A stretch of DNA of 64,000 nt. Origin: an uncultured Geobacteraceae bacterium. GTDB taxonomy: Bacteria; Desulfobacterota; Desulfuromonadia; Geobacterales; Pseudopelobacteraceae. The notes under the pieces were generated by a model. That model saw nothing but the letters and a program-made list of their open reading frames with translations, ran no database searches and was not told the origin of the DNA. Below, in pieces: positions 1-10,792 of the stretch. Numbering within the stretch: position 1 is the first letter of the stretch; every line of letters starts with the position of its first letter. The DNA lies in contig CAJAFV010000070.1 in NCBI GenBank assembly GCA_903939115.1, forward strand, positions 28,332 to 92,331. The letters run 5' to 3'. A program made the position numbers and the translations under genes.

Positions 1-1463
1 TCAGGGTTAGGGTCACTGAAGAGCCGATCGAACAGACGTACTTCTGCGGTAACAGAATGAGCAGCTGAAACCCAATGAATAACACCCTTGACCTTTCGAC
101 CGTCTGCAGTATGTATCCCCTCAAGAGAAGCAGGATCGTACTCGCCACGAAGTTCCAGGACAGTGCCCTGCTCGTCCTTGATGATGCGCGTGCAGGTAAC
201 AATATAACCGGAGCGCAACTTAACCTGGCCACCGACGGTTAAGCGGTGGAACCCTTTGCTCGGTGTCTCCATGAAGTCATCAGCATCAATCCAGACCTCA
301 CTGGAGAAATGAATGATACGGCTGCCCATTTCAGGTTTCTGGGGGTGGTTTGCCGCCTGCAGCTCTTCGGACTGACCGGTGGGATAATTTTCAATTACCA
401 GTTTTACCGGCCGCAGTACCGCCATCGCTCGTGGCGCCGATTCATTCAGGTCAGCGCGAACTGACTCCTCCAAAACCGACACATCAATCCAGGAATCGCT
501 CCGGCCGACACCTATCTGCTCACAAAAGTTTCGAATCGAAACCGGAGTATATCCCCGCCGCCTGAGACCTTCCAGGGTTGGGAGTCGCGGGTCGTCCCAT
601 CCGGTGACATGATTGAGCCGCACTAACTCCTGCAGTTTACGCTTACTCATCACCGTGTAGGTCAGGTTCAGGCGGGCAAATTCATATTGCCGCGGCCGGG
701 TCGGTACCGGCAGATTATCCAGGAACCATTCATAGAGCGGTTTGTGGGATTCAAACTCCAGAGTGCAGATGGAGTGTGTGATCCCTTCAATGGCGTCGGT
801 CTGCCCATGAGCAAAATCATACATCGGGTAGATTTTCCAGGCATCACCAACATGCGGGTGCGGGGTATGGAGGATACGGTAGAGAACCGGATCACGCAGG
901 CTCATGTTTGGTGAAGCCATGTCGATCTTGGCCCGTAGAACGTGGCTGCCATCGGGGAATTCCCCATCGCGCATGCGTTGAAACAGAGTCAGATTTTCTT
1001 CAACTGAGCGGGTACGAAACGGGCTCTCAACCCCCGGTTCCGTCAGTGTGCCGCGATAGGCCCGGATCTGCTCGGCATTCAGCTCCTCAACGTACGCTTT
1101 TTCCTCTGTTATCAGATGAATCGCCCATTGATAGAGCTGTTCAAAGTTATCCGATGCATAATAGAGATGCTCTCCCCAATCAAAGCCGAGCCACCTGACG
1201 CTCTCCTTGATTGAATCGATATATTCCTGTTCTTCCTTGGCCGGATTGGTATCATCAAAGCGAAGATGACAGCGCCCGCCAAATTCCCGCGCCAGCCCGA
1301 AATTGATGCAGATGGATTTGGCATGACCAATATGAAGATAGCCATTCGGTTCAGGGGGAAAACGGGTCACGACACTACTATGCTTGCCACTCTTGAGATC
1401 TTCGTCAATGATGGTTTTCAAAAAGTTATTTGGTGTTGATGATGGCTGTTCGACAGTGGTCAT
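1..1463 (-). CDS. glnS: Glutaminyl-tRNA synthetase (3' end truncated by window edge)
   Basis: Minus-strand translation from ATG at 1463 reads [58 protein letters not shown]..., with the class I HIGH motif ([10 protein letters not shown]) and a VMSKRKL motif. It is not in the ORF track because no stop falls within the window. Confidence 0.95.
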   Translation of the reverse strand, partial: MTTVEQPSSTPNNFLKTIIDEDLKSGKHSSVVTRFPPEPNGYLHIGHAKSICINFGLAREFGGRCHLRFDDTNPAKEEQEYIDSIKESVRWLGFDWGEHLYYASDNFEQLYQWAIHLITEEKAYVEELNAEQIRAYRGTLTEPGVESPFRTRSVEENLTLFQRMRDGEFPDGSHVLRAKIDMASPNMSLRDPVLYRILHTPHPHVGDAWKIYPMYDFAHGQTDAIEGITHSICTLEFESHKPLYEWFLDNLPVPTRPRQYEFARLNLTYTVMSKRKLQELVRLNHVTGWDDPRLPTLEGLRRRGYTPVSIRNFCEQIGVGRSDSWIDVSVLEESVRADLNESAPRAMAVLRPVKLVIENYPTGQSEELQAANHPQKPEMGSRIIHFSSEVWIDADDFMETPSKGFHRLTVGGQVKLRSGYIVTCTRIIKDEQGTVLELRGEYDPASLEGIHTADGRKVKGVIHWVSAAHSVTAEVRLFDRLFSDPNP

Positions 1464-1483
1464 ATAACCCTCTTGAATATTTT

Positions 1484-2797
1484 TTACAGCTCACCCAGGA
1501 GCGAATTCGGATACGCTTTGGCGATTTTCACATCGACAAAACTGCCGATCAGGGAAGTGTCACCGGTAAAATTAACAATGCGCCCGATATCTGCCTTACC
1601 GGAAACCTGACCGGGAAGTTTCCCCTCCCCTTCAACCAGTACCGACATGACGCTGCCGATATAGGTTTGGCTGATCTCACGAGTGTGGCGCCGCTGCAGT
1701 TCCATCAGGCGGTCAAGGCGCGCCATTTTTACCGTACGGGACAGATCATCGACAAGTTCAGCGGCTTTAGTGCCGGGGCGGGGCGAATAGACAAACGAAA
1801 ACAGATCGATGTAACGGACCTCTTCCATCAGGGAGAGAGTTTGTTCAAAGTCCGCTTCTGTTTCGCCCGGAAAGCCAACGATGATATCACCGGTAAAAAC
1901 GATATCGGGACGCAGTGCCTTAAGTTTTCTGACTTTAGCCAGATAGGAGTCACGGGTATACCCGCGTCCCATCAGTTTCAGAACAGCATCGCTGCCGGAT
2001 TGAGCAGGGAGATGAATCTGGCCGCTCAGTTTTGGAACATCGGCAAAACAGGCGATCAATTCGTCCGACATATCTTTGGGGTGCGAGGTCGTAAACCGGA
2101 CACGGTTGATTCCGTCAATGGCGGCAACCTGATGAAGCAGCTCCGGAAAAGACGGTTCATGTTCGCTTTTCAAGCCGTAGGAGTTGACGTTCTGGCCGAG
2201 CAAAATAACCTCTCTGACCCCTTCATCAACCAGCTGCCTGATCTCGGACAGGATATCCGCCGAGCGGCGGCTGATCTCCCGGCCACGGACAAACGGTACG
2301 ATACAGTACGAACAAAAATTGTCACACCCCTGCATTACCGTCACAAAGCGCGAGAGACGGGACTCACCCTTAATCGACGGAAACAGGTCAAGTCTCTGGT
2401 CGTTATCGATAAAAGTCGTCTCGGAGCGTCGCTCGCCCCGTTCGGCGCCGCGCACCATTTCCGGCAGCAGGTGCAGATTATGGGTACCTATCACCAGGTC
2501 CAGATACGGCAGTTTCCGGAGAAGCTCCTCTCCCTCCTGCTGCGCAACACAACCGCCAACCGCAATAATCTGCTTCTTACCGTCGCGTTTGTAGATCCGG
2601 AGATTAGCGAGTCTTCTATAGACTTTCTCCTCAGCTCCGCCGCGCACACTGCAGGTGTTGAGCAGAATCATATCTGACGAGGCTGGATCGTTAGTCGCTG
2701 CATAGCCGAGATCAGCCAGCATGGTAACAATCCGCTCGGAATCGTTGACATTCATCTGGCAGCCGAATGTTTCTATGTACAATAGTTTGTCGAGCAT
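1484..2797 (-). CDS. miaB: tRNA-2-methylthio-N6-dimethylallyladenosine synthase MiaB
   Basis: [21 protein letters not shown] start and radical [16 protein letters not shown] motif. The ORF extends to 2923 but ATG at 2797 fits the family N-terminus. Confidence 0.95.
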   Translation of the reverse strand: MLDKLLYIETFGCQMNVNDSERIVTMLADLGYAATNDPASSDMILLNTCSVRGGAEEKVYRRLANLRIYKRDGKKQIIAVGGCVAQQEGEELLRKLPYLDLVIGTHNLHLLPEMVRGAERGERRSETTFIDNDQRLDLFPSIKGESRLSRFVTVMQGCDNFCSYCIVPFVRGREISRRSADILSEIRQLVDEGVREVILLGQNVNSYGLKSEHEPSFPELLHQVAAIDGINRVRFTTSHPKDMSDELIACFADVPKLSGQIHLPAQSGSDAVLKLMGRGYTRDSYLAKVRKLKALRPDIVFTGDIIVGFPGETEADFEQTLSLMEEVRYIDLFSFVYSPRPGTKAAELVDDLSRTVKMARLDRLMELQRRHTREISQTYIGSVMSVLVEGEGKLPGQVSGKADIGRIVNFTGDTSLIGSFVDVKIAKAYPNSLLGEL

Positions 2798-2866
2798 AGT
2801 GGATCGAACTTTATACGCGATAAGTGCGCTTAAAGTCAAATGAATTGAAATTTTGCATAAGAATGC

Positions 2867-2895
2867 TTGACAGCAATGAGGATTATCATTGTAAT
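2867..2895 (+). promoter_or_regulatory. Candidate sigma70 promoter TTGACA-N17-TGTAAT for the sensor kinase
   Basis: TTGACA at 2867-2872, 17-bp spacer, TGTAAT at 2890-2895. It lies inside the longest ORF extension, supporting a GTG start near 2929. Confidence 0.5.
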
Positions 2896-2928
2896 CGGGC
2901 AATTTCAATTGCAGAGGTGTCAACGACG

Positions 2929-5490
2929 GTGCCCCGCATTACACTTTTCAAAAAAATCCTGATCATCACCCTGCTGCTGACTCTGCTGCCGCTGCTGGCA
3001 TCTTCGCTGGTATTGCTGGTCAAACTGGATTTAATAAATGTCAAACTGACCTCTGAGATAGCCAACAGTGCAGATACCCATGCATCTGAAACTCTGCAGA
3101 TGCGGGCCCAGCACGTGGCTGAAACCGTGGGAGATTTCTTGCGGCAGTGCGAAAACGATCTGCTTTTTCTTTCCCGTACACCACTGAAGCAACAGAATCT
3201 TCGCAACTTCTACGAACTCCGCCGCAACGATGTCTGGGAGCGCCACGGCACGGCATCTGCGCCCAAAGAGATCCGCAGGCAGATCCCCCTCTACCGGTCT
3301 ATCGCCTTTATTGACAGCAGTGGCAAAGAGCAGATCGTGATCCAGGACGGTCGCTTCCTGACCCCCTCAGAACTTCGTGATGTTTCAAATCCTGCCAATA
3401 CCCAGTTCAAGAGCGAAGATTACTTCAACAGGATCAGACTCCTGAAACGGAACGAAATATTCGTCTCCCACCTGACAGGCTTCCATGTCTCGAAACAGGA
3501 GCAGCTTGCCGGCGCCTCCGAACCGGAAAACGCCTTCAACGGCAGCAGTTACCAGGGGGTCATCCGCTTTGGCACCCCGCTCTACTCACCGGAGGGCACT
3601 TTCATCGGCATGGTGGTACTCTCGCTCGACCATCGCCACCTAATGGAGTTCACACAGCATATTGACCCCGGCAAAAAATTCTCTACGGTATTCCCTTCGT
3701 ACCGAAGCGGTAACTATGCCTTTCTATTTGACGACGAGGGGTGGATCATTACCCATCCAAAATACTGGGACATCCGCGGCAACGACAACAACGGCCGACT
3801 GGTGCCCCCATACACGAAGAAATCCAGCGAGGCAGACATTGAGGCCGGGCGAATTCCTTACAACCTTGATCATGCCGGCTTCGTCCATCCCAACTATCCT
3901 GTAGTCGCCGCTCTGGTTCGGACTCAGCGCACCGGATATGTAGACATTACCAACGTGGGAGGGCAAAAAAAAATCATGGCCTTTGCTCCGATCCTCTACG
4001 AAACCGGGGACTACGGCAAACACGGGGTGTTCGGCGGCATAACCATCGGATTCCAGGCGGACCAGTTCCACGACGCAGCCCGCAAGGGGAGTCGCCTGAT
4101 CAACAGCGAGCTGCGGGAACACCGCACAGTGAGCGCCCTCTTTATCCTCCTTACCGCCATGCTCTCGGCCTTTTCCGCCTGGCTGTTGTCAAGGGGGATC
4201 AGCCGCCCCCTTCGACAGCTTACCGAGGGTGCTAGCAGGATAGCAGCAGGCGATACTCATGAAAGAGTAACAGTGACATCATCCAACGAGATCGGCGAAT
4301 TGGCCACTACTTTCAATTTCATGGCCGATGAACTGAAGTTGCGCAAGCAGACTCTGCTTGCCACCTTAGACGAACTGCGCAACTCGCGCCTAGAAATAAT
4401 GGATGAGCGTAACTTTAAGGCTAACATCCTGGAGAGTATCTCCAGTGCCATAGTCACCTTCTCTCCAGAAGGGGTGCTGACCTCGATAAACGGCACAGGT
4501 CTTTCGTTTCTTGGCCACAATATTTGTCTGGATATGCACTTCAGTAAGGTTTTCAGCGGCTGGGGCGACATGGCCGACCGCATTGCCAATACCCTCAGCA
4601 GTAAAGCCGGTTATGGCCGTTCATCCCTGGTGATAGACCGGAGCATGGGCAAAACCTATTTTGATGTCGGACTGTTTCCCATAGGTAACGACGCTGGAAA
4701 GGGTCTGACAGTCACAATGCGCAACGAAACGGAAAAGGAGAAACTTCGGGAAGAGATGGTCCGACTCGACCGACTGGCCTCTCTTGGAAAGCTGTCAGCC
4801 GGCATTGCCCACGAGGTGAGAAACCCGCTGACCGGCATATCGCTTCTGCTGGATGATCTTCATGACCGGGCTTCAACAGCATCAGAAGACAAGACCTTGA
4901 TAACAAAGGCTCTTGAGGAAATTGAACGTGTAGAGCGGCTGATCAGCGCACTTTTGAACTACTCTTCACCGGCGCGGGCAGATTTCAGGGATGGGAACCT
5001 GAATGCTGTCGTCCATGACACTCTGCTGCTGATACGGAGGCCCTGCGAACGGCAGAAGATCAGCCTGAGGTTGGAACCTGGAGATGTGCCGATTTTTAAA
5101 TTTGATCCGGAAAAAATCAAGCAGGCGCTGTTGAACATCGTCAAAAATGCCCAGGAGGCGATGCCGGACGGAGGAAATATTACAATAACAACCGGCTGCA
5201 GGGAAGAGTTTGCGTCTGTAGTCATCTGCGACAGCGGCCCCGGCATCAACGCCGATGACCTGCCGCTGATATTCGAGCCTTTTTTTACCCATAAGGGTGC
5301 TGGCACCGGACTGGGACTCTCCATAACTCAGCGAATCATCGAAGAGCACCACGGCCGGATCGGCGTGGAAAGCTCTCCGGAGCAGGGGACATGCTTCACC
5401 ATAGAACTACCGCTCACTAAATTGTTCAAAAAACATTTTTATGATCTAAATTGCGACCGAAAAGAAGGCAACTCATGGAAAATATTCTGA
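2929..5490 (+). CDS. Sensor histidine kinase (periplasmic Cache-type sensor, HAMP, PAS-like, HisKA/HATPase), DctB/NtrB-like
   Basis: N-terminal TM segment, HAMP region (SRGISRPLRQLTEGASRIAAGD), H-box GIAHEVRNPLTGI, G-boxes GPGINADD and GAGTGLGLSI. ORF track start is 2824; in-frame GTG at 2929 preferred. Confidence 0.88.
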   Translation: MPRITLFKKILIITLLLTLLPLLASSLVLLVKLDLINVKLTSEIANSADTHASETLQMRAQHVAETVGDFLRQCENDLLFLSRTPLKQQNLRNFYELRRNDVWERHGTASAPKEIRRQIPLYRSIAFIDSSGKEQIVIQDGRFLTPSELRDVSNPANTQFKSEDYFNRIRLLKRNEIFVSHLTGFHVSKQEQLAGASEPENAFNGSSYQGVIRFGTPLYSPEGTFIGMVVLSLDHRHLMEFTQHIDPGKKFSTVFPSYRSGNYAFLFDDEGWIITHPKYWDIRGNDNNGRLVPPYTKKSSEADIEAGRIPYNLDHAGFVHPNYPVVAALVRTQRTGYVDITNVGGQKKIMAFAPILYETGDYGKHGVFGGITIGFQADQFHDAARKGSRLINSELREHRTVSALFILLTAMLSAFSAWLLSRGISRPLRQLTEGASRIAAGDTHERVTVTSSNEIGELATTFNFMADELKLRKQTLLATLDELRNSRLEIMDERNFKANILESISSAIVTFSPEGVLTSINGTGLSFLGHNICLDMHFSKVFSGWGDMADRIANTLSSKAGYGRSSLVIDRSMGKTYFDVGLFPIGNDAGKGLTVTMRNETEKEKLREEMVRLDRLASLGKLSAGIAHEVRNPLTGISLLLDDLHDRASTASEDKTLITKALEEIERVERLISALLNYSSPARADFRDGNLNAVVHDTLLLIRRPCERQKISLRLEPGDVPIFKFDPEKIKQALLNIVKNAQEAMPDGGNITITTGCREEFASVVICDSGPGINADDLPLIFEPFFTHKGAGTGLGLSITQRIIEEHHGRIGVESSPEQGTCFTIELPLTKLFKKHFYDLNCDRKEGNSWKIF

Positions 5491-6854
5491 TTATCGACGA
5501 CGAGGCCTTTATCCGCGAGAATGTTGAGCGGATCCTGGAGGACCAGGGGTACCAGGTCTGCGGAGCCGCATCTGGAGCTGATGCGCGAGAAATCGTGGCA
5601 GCCGGGGAGATCGACCTGGTGCTGCTCGACCTTAATCTGGGCACAGAAAACGGCATCGACGTGCTTAAATCGTTGAGGGAACTGGTGCCGGATCTTCTGG
5701 TTATCATCATCACCGGCTACGGATCGGTGGAGACAGCGGTAGATGCCATCAAACTGGGCGCCTTCCATTACATGAAAAAACCGTTTAAGGCTGACGCCCT
5801 TCGGGTAATCGTCAAGCTGGCCCTGCAGACTCAGACCCTCAAGCGGGAGGTGCGCAACCTGAAGCGCCTTGAGGGCATCCTGCCGGGGCGCTCGCCCATG
5901 ATCGGACGGAGCCTGGCCTTCGGCGAGACGATCAAGCAGGTTCGCGAAATTGCCCGAATCCCCTCCACCGCTTTAATCACCGGCGAATCAGGTACCGGCA
6001 AGGAGCTTGTTGCCCGCGCCATTCATGATCTGTCCGACCGCAAGGAGAGACCCTTTATCGGAATCAACTGTGCCTCGATCCCGGCCAACCTGCTGGAAAG
6101 CGAACTGTTCGGCCATGAAAAAGGCTCTTTCACCGGTGCCATTGCCCGCAAGACCGGTCTGTTCGAGGAGGCTAATCGCGGTACGTTGTTTCTCGACGAA
6201 GTTGGCGAAATGGACATGGCCACGCAAGCCAAGCTGCTGAGGGTTCTGCAGGAGCGGATCATCCGCCGGGTCGGCGGCGTCAAGGATATCCCGATCGATG
6301 TCCGGGTTATTGCCGCCACCAACCGCAATCTGCAGGAGAATATAGCAGCCAGATCTTTTCGTGAGGATCTGTTCTACCGCATCAACGTCTTTCCTATCCA
6401 TATCCCGCCGCTCAGGGAGAGAACTGAGGATATTGAGCTGCTGGCAGCTTTCTTCCTGGAAAGTTTCAGCAGGGCCTTTGGACGCGATTTTCACGGTATC
6501 GACCCCGAGGCGACCGCATTCATGAAGCGATACTCCTGGCCAGGCAACATCCGGGAGCTGCGAAATGTTATAGAAAGAATCTGTATCATGCGTTCAGGCC
6601 CTACCCTCAGAGCTGAAGACCTTCCACTGGAAATCAGTGGCGTGCGGCTATTGGCCATGGTTGCAGAGAAGCAGAATAGCGTCAGCACGGCACTCTCCGA
6701 AGACACGGGACTTGAGGACGCCGTGGCGGAATTCGAGTGCGGCATCATCCGGGAAGCGCTGAAAAAGATGAGTGCCAACGTACTGCAGACCGCCTCGCTG
6801 TTAAAGATTCCCAGAGGAACGCTGCGCTATAAGATGGATAAGTACGGGCTGTAA
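5475..6854 (+). CDS. Sigma54-dependent response regulator (NtrC/DctD family)
   Basis: Receiver domain (MENILIIDDE..., LVLLDLNLG), AAA+ GESGTGKE and GAFTGA-type motif (GSFTGAIARKTG), Fis-type HTH at C-terminus. Confidence 0.93.
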   Translation: MENILIIDDEAFIRENVERILEDQGYQVCGAASGADAREIVAAGEIDLVLLDLNLGTENGIDVLKSLRELVPDLLVIIITGYGSVETAVDAIKLGAFHYMKKPFKADALRVIVKLALQTQTLKREVRNLKRLEGILPGRSPMIGRSLAFGETIKQVREIARIPSTALITGESGTGKELVARAIHDLSDRKERPFIGINCASIPANLLESELFGHEKGSFTGAIARKTGLFEEANRGTLFLDEVGEMDMATQAKLLRVLQERIIRRVGGVKDIPIDVRVIAATNRNLQENIAARSFREDLFYRINVFPIHIPPLRERTEDIELLAAFFLESFSRAFGRDFHGIDPEATAFMKRYSWPGNIRELRNVIERICIMRSGPTLRAEDLPLEISGVRLLAMVAEKQNSVSTALSEDTGLEDAVAEFECGIIREALKKMSANVLQTASLLKIPRGTLRYKMDKYGL

Positions 6855-6870
6855 AAGAAAGGTGTTTTTG

Positions 6871-6907
6871 TGGCTAAAATTGGCCATCTTCTGGCCGTTA
6901 TTGGCCA
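6871..6907 (+). promoter_or_regulatory. Tandem dyad enhancer-like sites (candidate UAS)
   Basis: TGGCTAAAATTGGCCA (6871-6886) and TGGCCGTTATTGGCCA (6892-6907), starts 21 bp apart, about 85-130 bp upstream of a sigma54 promoter. Confidence 0.6.
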
Positions 6908-6991
6908 CATTGCGAAGTTCAGGCAAAGCTCCTTTTGTTAAATGGTGTAAATAGAGAATGTAATCCGGCATGTTACATACATACATCGTAT

Positions 6992-7006
6992 TGGCACTCC
7001 ATTTGC
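6992..7006 (+). promoter_or_regulatory. Sigma54 (-24/-12) promoter
   Basis: TTGGCAC-TCCAT-TTGC: exact TGGCAC-N5-TTGC upstream of dctP. Confidence 0.8.
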
Positions 7007-7077
7007 TATTAGAACAGCATCTTACAATGTTGTCTACGTCGCACATAAGCAGTACCAATCCAAAGGAGGAATACCGT

Positions 7078-8103
7078 ATGAGTTTTAATAGCTGTCTCAA
7101 AAGTCTGGTAATCGTCGCAGCCGCAGCAGTTGCTTTCCCGCTGGCAGCCGTGGCAGCCCCCGCTGCTGGCGGCCCAATTGTCATCAAGTTCAGCCACGTC
7201 GTCGCTCAGAACACCCCCAAGGGGCAGGCCGCCGACTATTTCAAGAAAATCGTAGAAGAACGAACAAAAGGTAAAGTGAAGATTGAAGTTTATCCAAACA
7301 GCCAGCTATATAAGGATAAAGAGGAAATGGAGGCACTCCAGTTGGGCGCGGTACAGATGCTGGCCCCCTCACTGGCGAAATTTGCACCGCTCGGCGTAAA
7401 AGAATTTGAAGTATTTGACCTCCCCTTCATTTTTAACAACTATGAGGACCTGCACAAGGTTACCCAGGGGCCAATAGGCGCAAAGCTTCTTGCCAAGCTT
7501 GACGCAAAAGGAATTCATGGCCTCGCCTACTGGGATAATGGTTTTAAAGTCATGAGTGCCAACAAGCCGCTTAAGTCCGTTGATGATTTCAGAGGTCTGA
7601 AGATGCGCATCCAGTCATCAAAAGTACTCGATTCCCAGATGCGTTCCGTCAGCGCAATTCCTCAGGTTATGGCTTTCTCGGAAGTCTACCAGGCTTTACA
7701 GACCGGAGTTGTCAATGGCACCGAGAATCCTCCTTCAAACCTCTACACGCAGAAAATGTACGAGGTACAGAAATATGTCACCCTCTCAGATCACGGCTAT
7801 CTCGGTTATGCAGTTATCGTAAATAAAAAATTCTGGGCTGCCCTGCCGGCTGATATCCGTACTACCCTTGAAGGCGCCATGAAAGATGCCACTAAATTTG
7901 CCAATGATGTAGCTAAAAAAGACAATGACGAAGCCCTCGCCGGCGTTAAAAAATCTGGCAAGTCACAACTGGTCACTCTGACCCCTCAGGAAAAGGCCGC
8001 CTGGAAAAAGGCTATGGACAAAACCCATAAAGATAATATGAGCCGCATTGGCGCTGATATTGTCAATGAAGTCTACGCAGTCACCGGATACACTTCCAAC
8101 TAA
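7078..8103 (+). CDS. dctP: TRAP transporter substrate-binding protein, DctP family
   Basis: Signal peptide followed by IKFSHVVAQNTPKGQAADYFKKIVEERTKGKVKIEVYPNSQLYKDKE. RBS AAGGAGGA upstream of ATG 7078. Confidence 0.92.
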   Translation: MSFNSCLKSLVIVAAAAVAFPLAAVAAPAAGGPIVIKFSHVVAQNTPKGQAADYFKKIVEERTKGKVKIEVYPNSQLYKDKEEMEALQLGAVQMLAPSLAKFAPLGVKEFEVFDLPFIFNNYEDLHKVTQGPIGAKLLAKLDAKGIHGLAYWDNGFKVMSANKPLKSVDDFRGLKMRIQSSKVLDSQMRSVSAIPQVMAFSEVYQALQTGVVNGTENPPSNLYTQKMYEVQKYVTLSDHGYLGYAVIVNKKFWAALPADIRTTLEGAMKDATKFANDVAKKDNDEALAGVKKSGKSQLVTLTPQEKAAWKKAMDKTHKDNMSRIGADIVNEVYAVTGYTSN

Positions 8104-8122
8104 TCCAGCTTAGTCCGTTTAA

Positions 8123-8148
8123 GGCCGCTGTAACTCAGCGGCCTTTTT
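8123..8148 (+). terminator. Rho-independent terminator between dctP and dctQ
   Basis: GGCCGCTG-TAACT-CAGCGGCC-TTTTT. Confidence 0.85.
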
Positions 8149-8174
8149 ATTGCCCCCTCACAGGAGTCATAATT

Positions 8175-8828
8175 ATGATGAAATACCTTGATCACCTGGA
8201 AGAATTTATCATCACCTTTCTCATTGGTGCAGCAACACTAATAATCTTTTGCTCTATTATCCATCGTTACGCAGCCGGACTGCCGATTCCTGGTCTGCAG
8301 GATCGGCTGATCGCATTTAACTTCAGCTGGGCTCAAGAGCTCTGCATCTATATGTTCGTCTGGATGGCCAAGTTTGGCGCCGCGTACGGTGTCCGCTCCG
8401 GTATCCACGTCGGTGTCGATGTTCTGGTCAACCGTCTCCCTGATGAATGGCGGAAGAAGGGCGTTCTGATCGCGATTATCTGCGGTACCGTATTCACCGG
8501 CATCATTGGAACCCTGGGCGCCACGTTCGTTTGGGAGAATGGCATGCATTACGCTGTGTACACTCTGTTGAGCATAGACATCGGTGATGTGCCTCAAGGC
8601 CCGATCACCCCTGACCTGGAGTGGCCAACCTGGATAATCTACTCTGCCGTGCCGCTCGGATCCTACCTGATGTGCTTCCGCTTTATGCAGGTCGGATGGC
8701 GTTTCGTGCGGTTTGGAGAACTGCCCCACCATGATCATGCACATGTGGATGGCATCGAAGAAGAGATACTTGATCAACCAGGCATTTTACACGACGGAGT
8801 CACACATAAAGGAGGTGCTACGAAATGA
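8175..8828 (+). CDS. dctQ: TRAP transporter small permease, DctQ family
   Basis: Four-TM small protein between dctP and dctM; its stop overlaps the next start. Confidence 0.85.
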   Translation: MMKYLDHLEEFIITFLIGAATLIIFCSIIHRYAAGLPIPGLQDRLIAFNFSWAQELCIYMFVWMAKFGAAYGVRSGIHVGVDVLVNRLPDEWRKKGVLIAIICGTVFTGIIGTLGATFVWENGMHYAVYTLLSIDIGDVPQGPITPDLEWPTWIIYSAVPLGSYLMCFRFMQVGWRFVRFGELPHHDHAHVDGIEEEILDQPGILHDGVTHKGGATK

Positions 8829-10216
8829 GTACTGCCGAAGCAATCAACATTATCCCTCCTATGAGCAAACCCCGGGCTGCTGCCTGGCTGATTGGAATAT
8901 CGACAATACTGATCGGTGTCGGCCTCTACTTTGGCAATATAGGTATCGTATTTGCACTGCTGCTTGCATTAATGCTGACCGGCGTCCCGGTATCCATCGC
9001 CCTCGGTTTAACGGTTCTCACGTTCCTCTATCTCCTCACAAATGTACCAATCGAGGCTGTGGCTCTCAAGCTCTTCACCGGTATCGAAAAATTCGAGATC
9101 ATGGCCATACCGTTCTTTATTCTGGCTGGTAACTTCCTCACCCATGGCGGCGTGGCCAAACGGATGATCGACTTTGCCATCAGCGTGATCGGCCATTTCC
9201 ATGGTGGTTTGGCACTGGCGGGCATTATCGCCTGCGCCATGTTCGCTCTGGTCTGTGGCTCAAGCGTTGCCACTGTCGTTGCCATCGGCTCCATTGTCCT
9301 TCCTGCAATGGTCCAGAATGGTTATCCGATGCGCTTCGGTGCCGGGGTCATAGTCTGTGCCGGTTCACTCGGAATCCTTATGCTGCCGTCAATACCGAAG
9401 GTGGTATATGCCGTGTCGACGAATACTTCGATTGGTGCGCTCTTCGTGGCCGGCCTGATTCCCGGAATTCTTTTGTCATTCATGCTTGGTGTCGTCACCT
9501 GGTATCTTGCTAAAAAACGAAATTATCCCCGTATGCCAAAAGCCTCCTGGGCTCAACGCCTATCTGCCTTCCAAAAGAGCGTCTGGGGATTGATGCTGGT
9601 TGTGATCATTATCGGAGGAATCTATTCCGGTGTGTTCACCGCAACCGAAGCAGCCGCAATGTCGGCGGTCTACGCCTTCTTTATCTCCGTTTTTGTGTAT
9701 AAAGACTTGGGGATGAAGGATGTTCCCCGCGTCCTGCTAAACTCAGCCAACATGAGCGCTATGCTGCTCTATATCATCACTAACGCGGTGTTATTTTCGT
9801 TCCTGATGTCTCATGAGAACATACCACAGATGATGGCTGACTGGATCCTCGGCAAAGATCTCGGTGTGGTATCATTCCTTATCGTAGTAAACCTGGTTCT
9901 TCTATTGGCCGGTAACGTCATGGAGCCTTCATCAATAATCCTCATTTTCGCGCCAATTCTGTTCCCGGCCGCCATGAAGCTTGGTATTGACCCGGTCCAT
10001 TTTGGTATCCTCATTGATGCCAACATGGAAGTCGGTCTCTGTCATCCGCCAGTTGGCCTGAATCTTTACGTTGCCAGCGGTATCTCGAAACTCAGTATTA
10101 CCGAATTGACTGTAGCGGTAATGCCATGGCTGATGACCATGGTCGTATTTTTGGTTATTGTCACATACTGGCCGTCGCTGTCGATTTGGCTGCCAAAAAT
10201 GATGGGTATGATGTAA
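8825..10216 (+). CDS. dctM: TRAP transporter large permease, DctM family
   Basis: Large hydrophobic protein, LALMLTGVPVSIALGL..., VCGSSVATVVAIGSIVLPAM, GLCHPPVGLNLYVASGI. Confidence 0.93.
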   Translation: MSTAEAINIIPPMSKPRAAAWLIGISTILIGVGLYFGNIGIVFALLLALMLTGVPVSIALGLTVLTFLYLLTNVPIEAVALKLFTGIEKFEIMAIPFFILAGNFLTHGGVAKRMIDFAISVIGHFHGGLALAGIIACAMFALVCGSSVATVVAIGSIVLPAMVQNGYPMRFGAGVIVCAGSLGILMLPSIPKVVYAVSTNTSIGALFVAGLIPGILLSFMLGVVTWYLAKKRNYPRMPKASWAQRLSAFQKSVWGLMLVVIIIGGIYSGVFTATEAAAMSAVYAFFISVFVYKDLGMKDVPRVLLNSANMSAMLLYIITNAVLFSFLMSHENIPQMMADWILGKDLGVVSFLIVVNLVLLLAGNVMEPSSIILIFAPILFPAAMKLGIDPVHFGILIDANMEVGLCHPPVGLNLYVASGISKLSITELTVAVMPWLMTMVVFLVIVTYWPSLSIWLPKMMGMM

Positions 10217-10222
10217 CCGGCC

Positions 10223-10549
10223 ATGCCAAATCATTCACTCATATATGTAATTGTGATACTTAACGCGGCCTGCCAAGCTATGCTTATCTGGCGGCTCAAA
10301 TTTGATACACGTTCAAAATTGAAATACTGCTGTCTTGCTGTTGCCGTTCCATTGTTGATAGCTATAATAATGAGACTATTGGTTGCCGTGGGTGTTATAC
10401 ACGCACAGCTATCGGAGCAGGCCGCTCTTGAGCGGGCAGTTACGTCGCTGGCCAGTATGCTCCTGATTGCAGGGCCATTTATGGTAACAATTGCAGCGTT
10501 CGTATTCAGGCGCAGACAGAGAATTGTTGAGGCATTACAACATCAATAA
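10223..10549 (+). CDS. Small conserved-looking membrane protein, unknown function
   Basis: 108 aa with three predicted TM segments, 6 bp downstream of dctM, followed by a terminator. Confidence 0.65.
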   Translation: MPNHSLIYVIVILNAACQAMLIWRLKFDTRSKLKYCCLAVAVPLLIAIIMRLLVAVGVIHAQLSEQAALERAVTSLASMLLIAGPFMVTIAAFVFRRRQRIVEALQHQ

Positions 10550-10598
10550 TTATACGTTCGCTTATCTTCTAACCACTGACGTATATGCTTCTTTCGTT

Positions 10599-10626
10599 GC
10601 CGGGGATTGTTTCCCCGGCTTTTTTT
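10599..10626 (+). terminator. Rho-independent terminator
   Basis: GCCGGGGA-TTGT-TTCCCCGGC followed by a T tract. Confidence 0.85.
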
Positions 10627-10792
10627 AAATTTATTTTCTCTGTATGAATTTGTGCGGCATCGACTTGATTTATTTCTACGTTCTGGTTGCCCCGATTACT
10701 CGAATATTGACAAATCAATCACTTTACGTCAAAAAAAGGCCTGCCAATAGCGACGGGCCTTTTACTTAACAGGACTACATGGACGGATAATC

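Noticed and set aside
1430-2677. 415-aa plus-strand ORF
   Set aside because: Lies entirely antisense to miaB; translation has no recognisable domain. Typical shadow ORF of a high-bias coding strand.
10724-10765. AAGGCC...GGGCCTT hairpin upstream of the antiporter as a riboswitch
   Set aside because: Only a short imperfect stem with a loop of about 13 nt; insufficient to call more than a weak terminator-like element.
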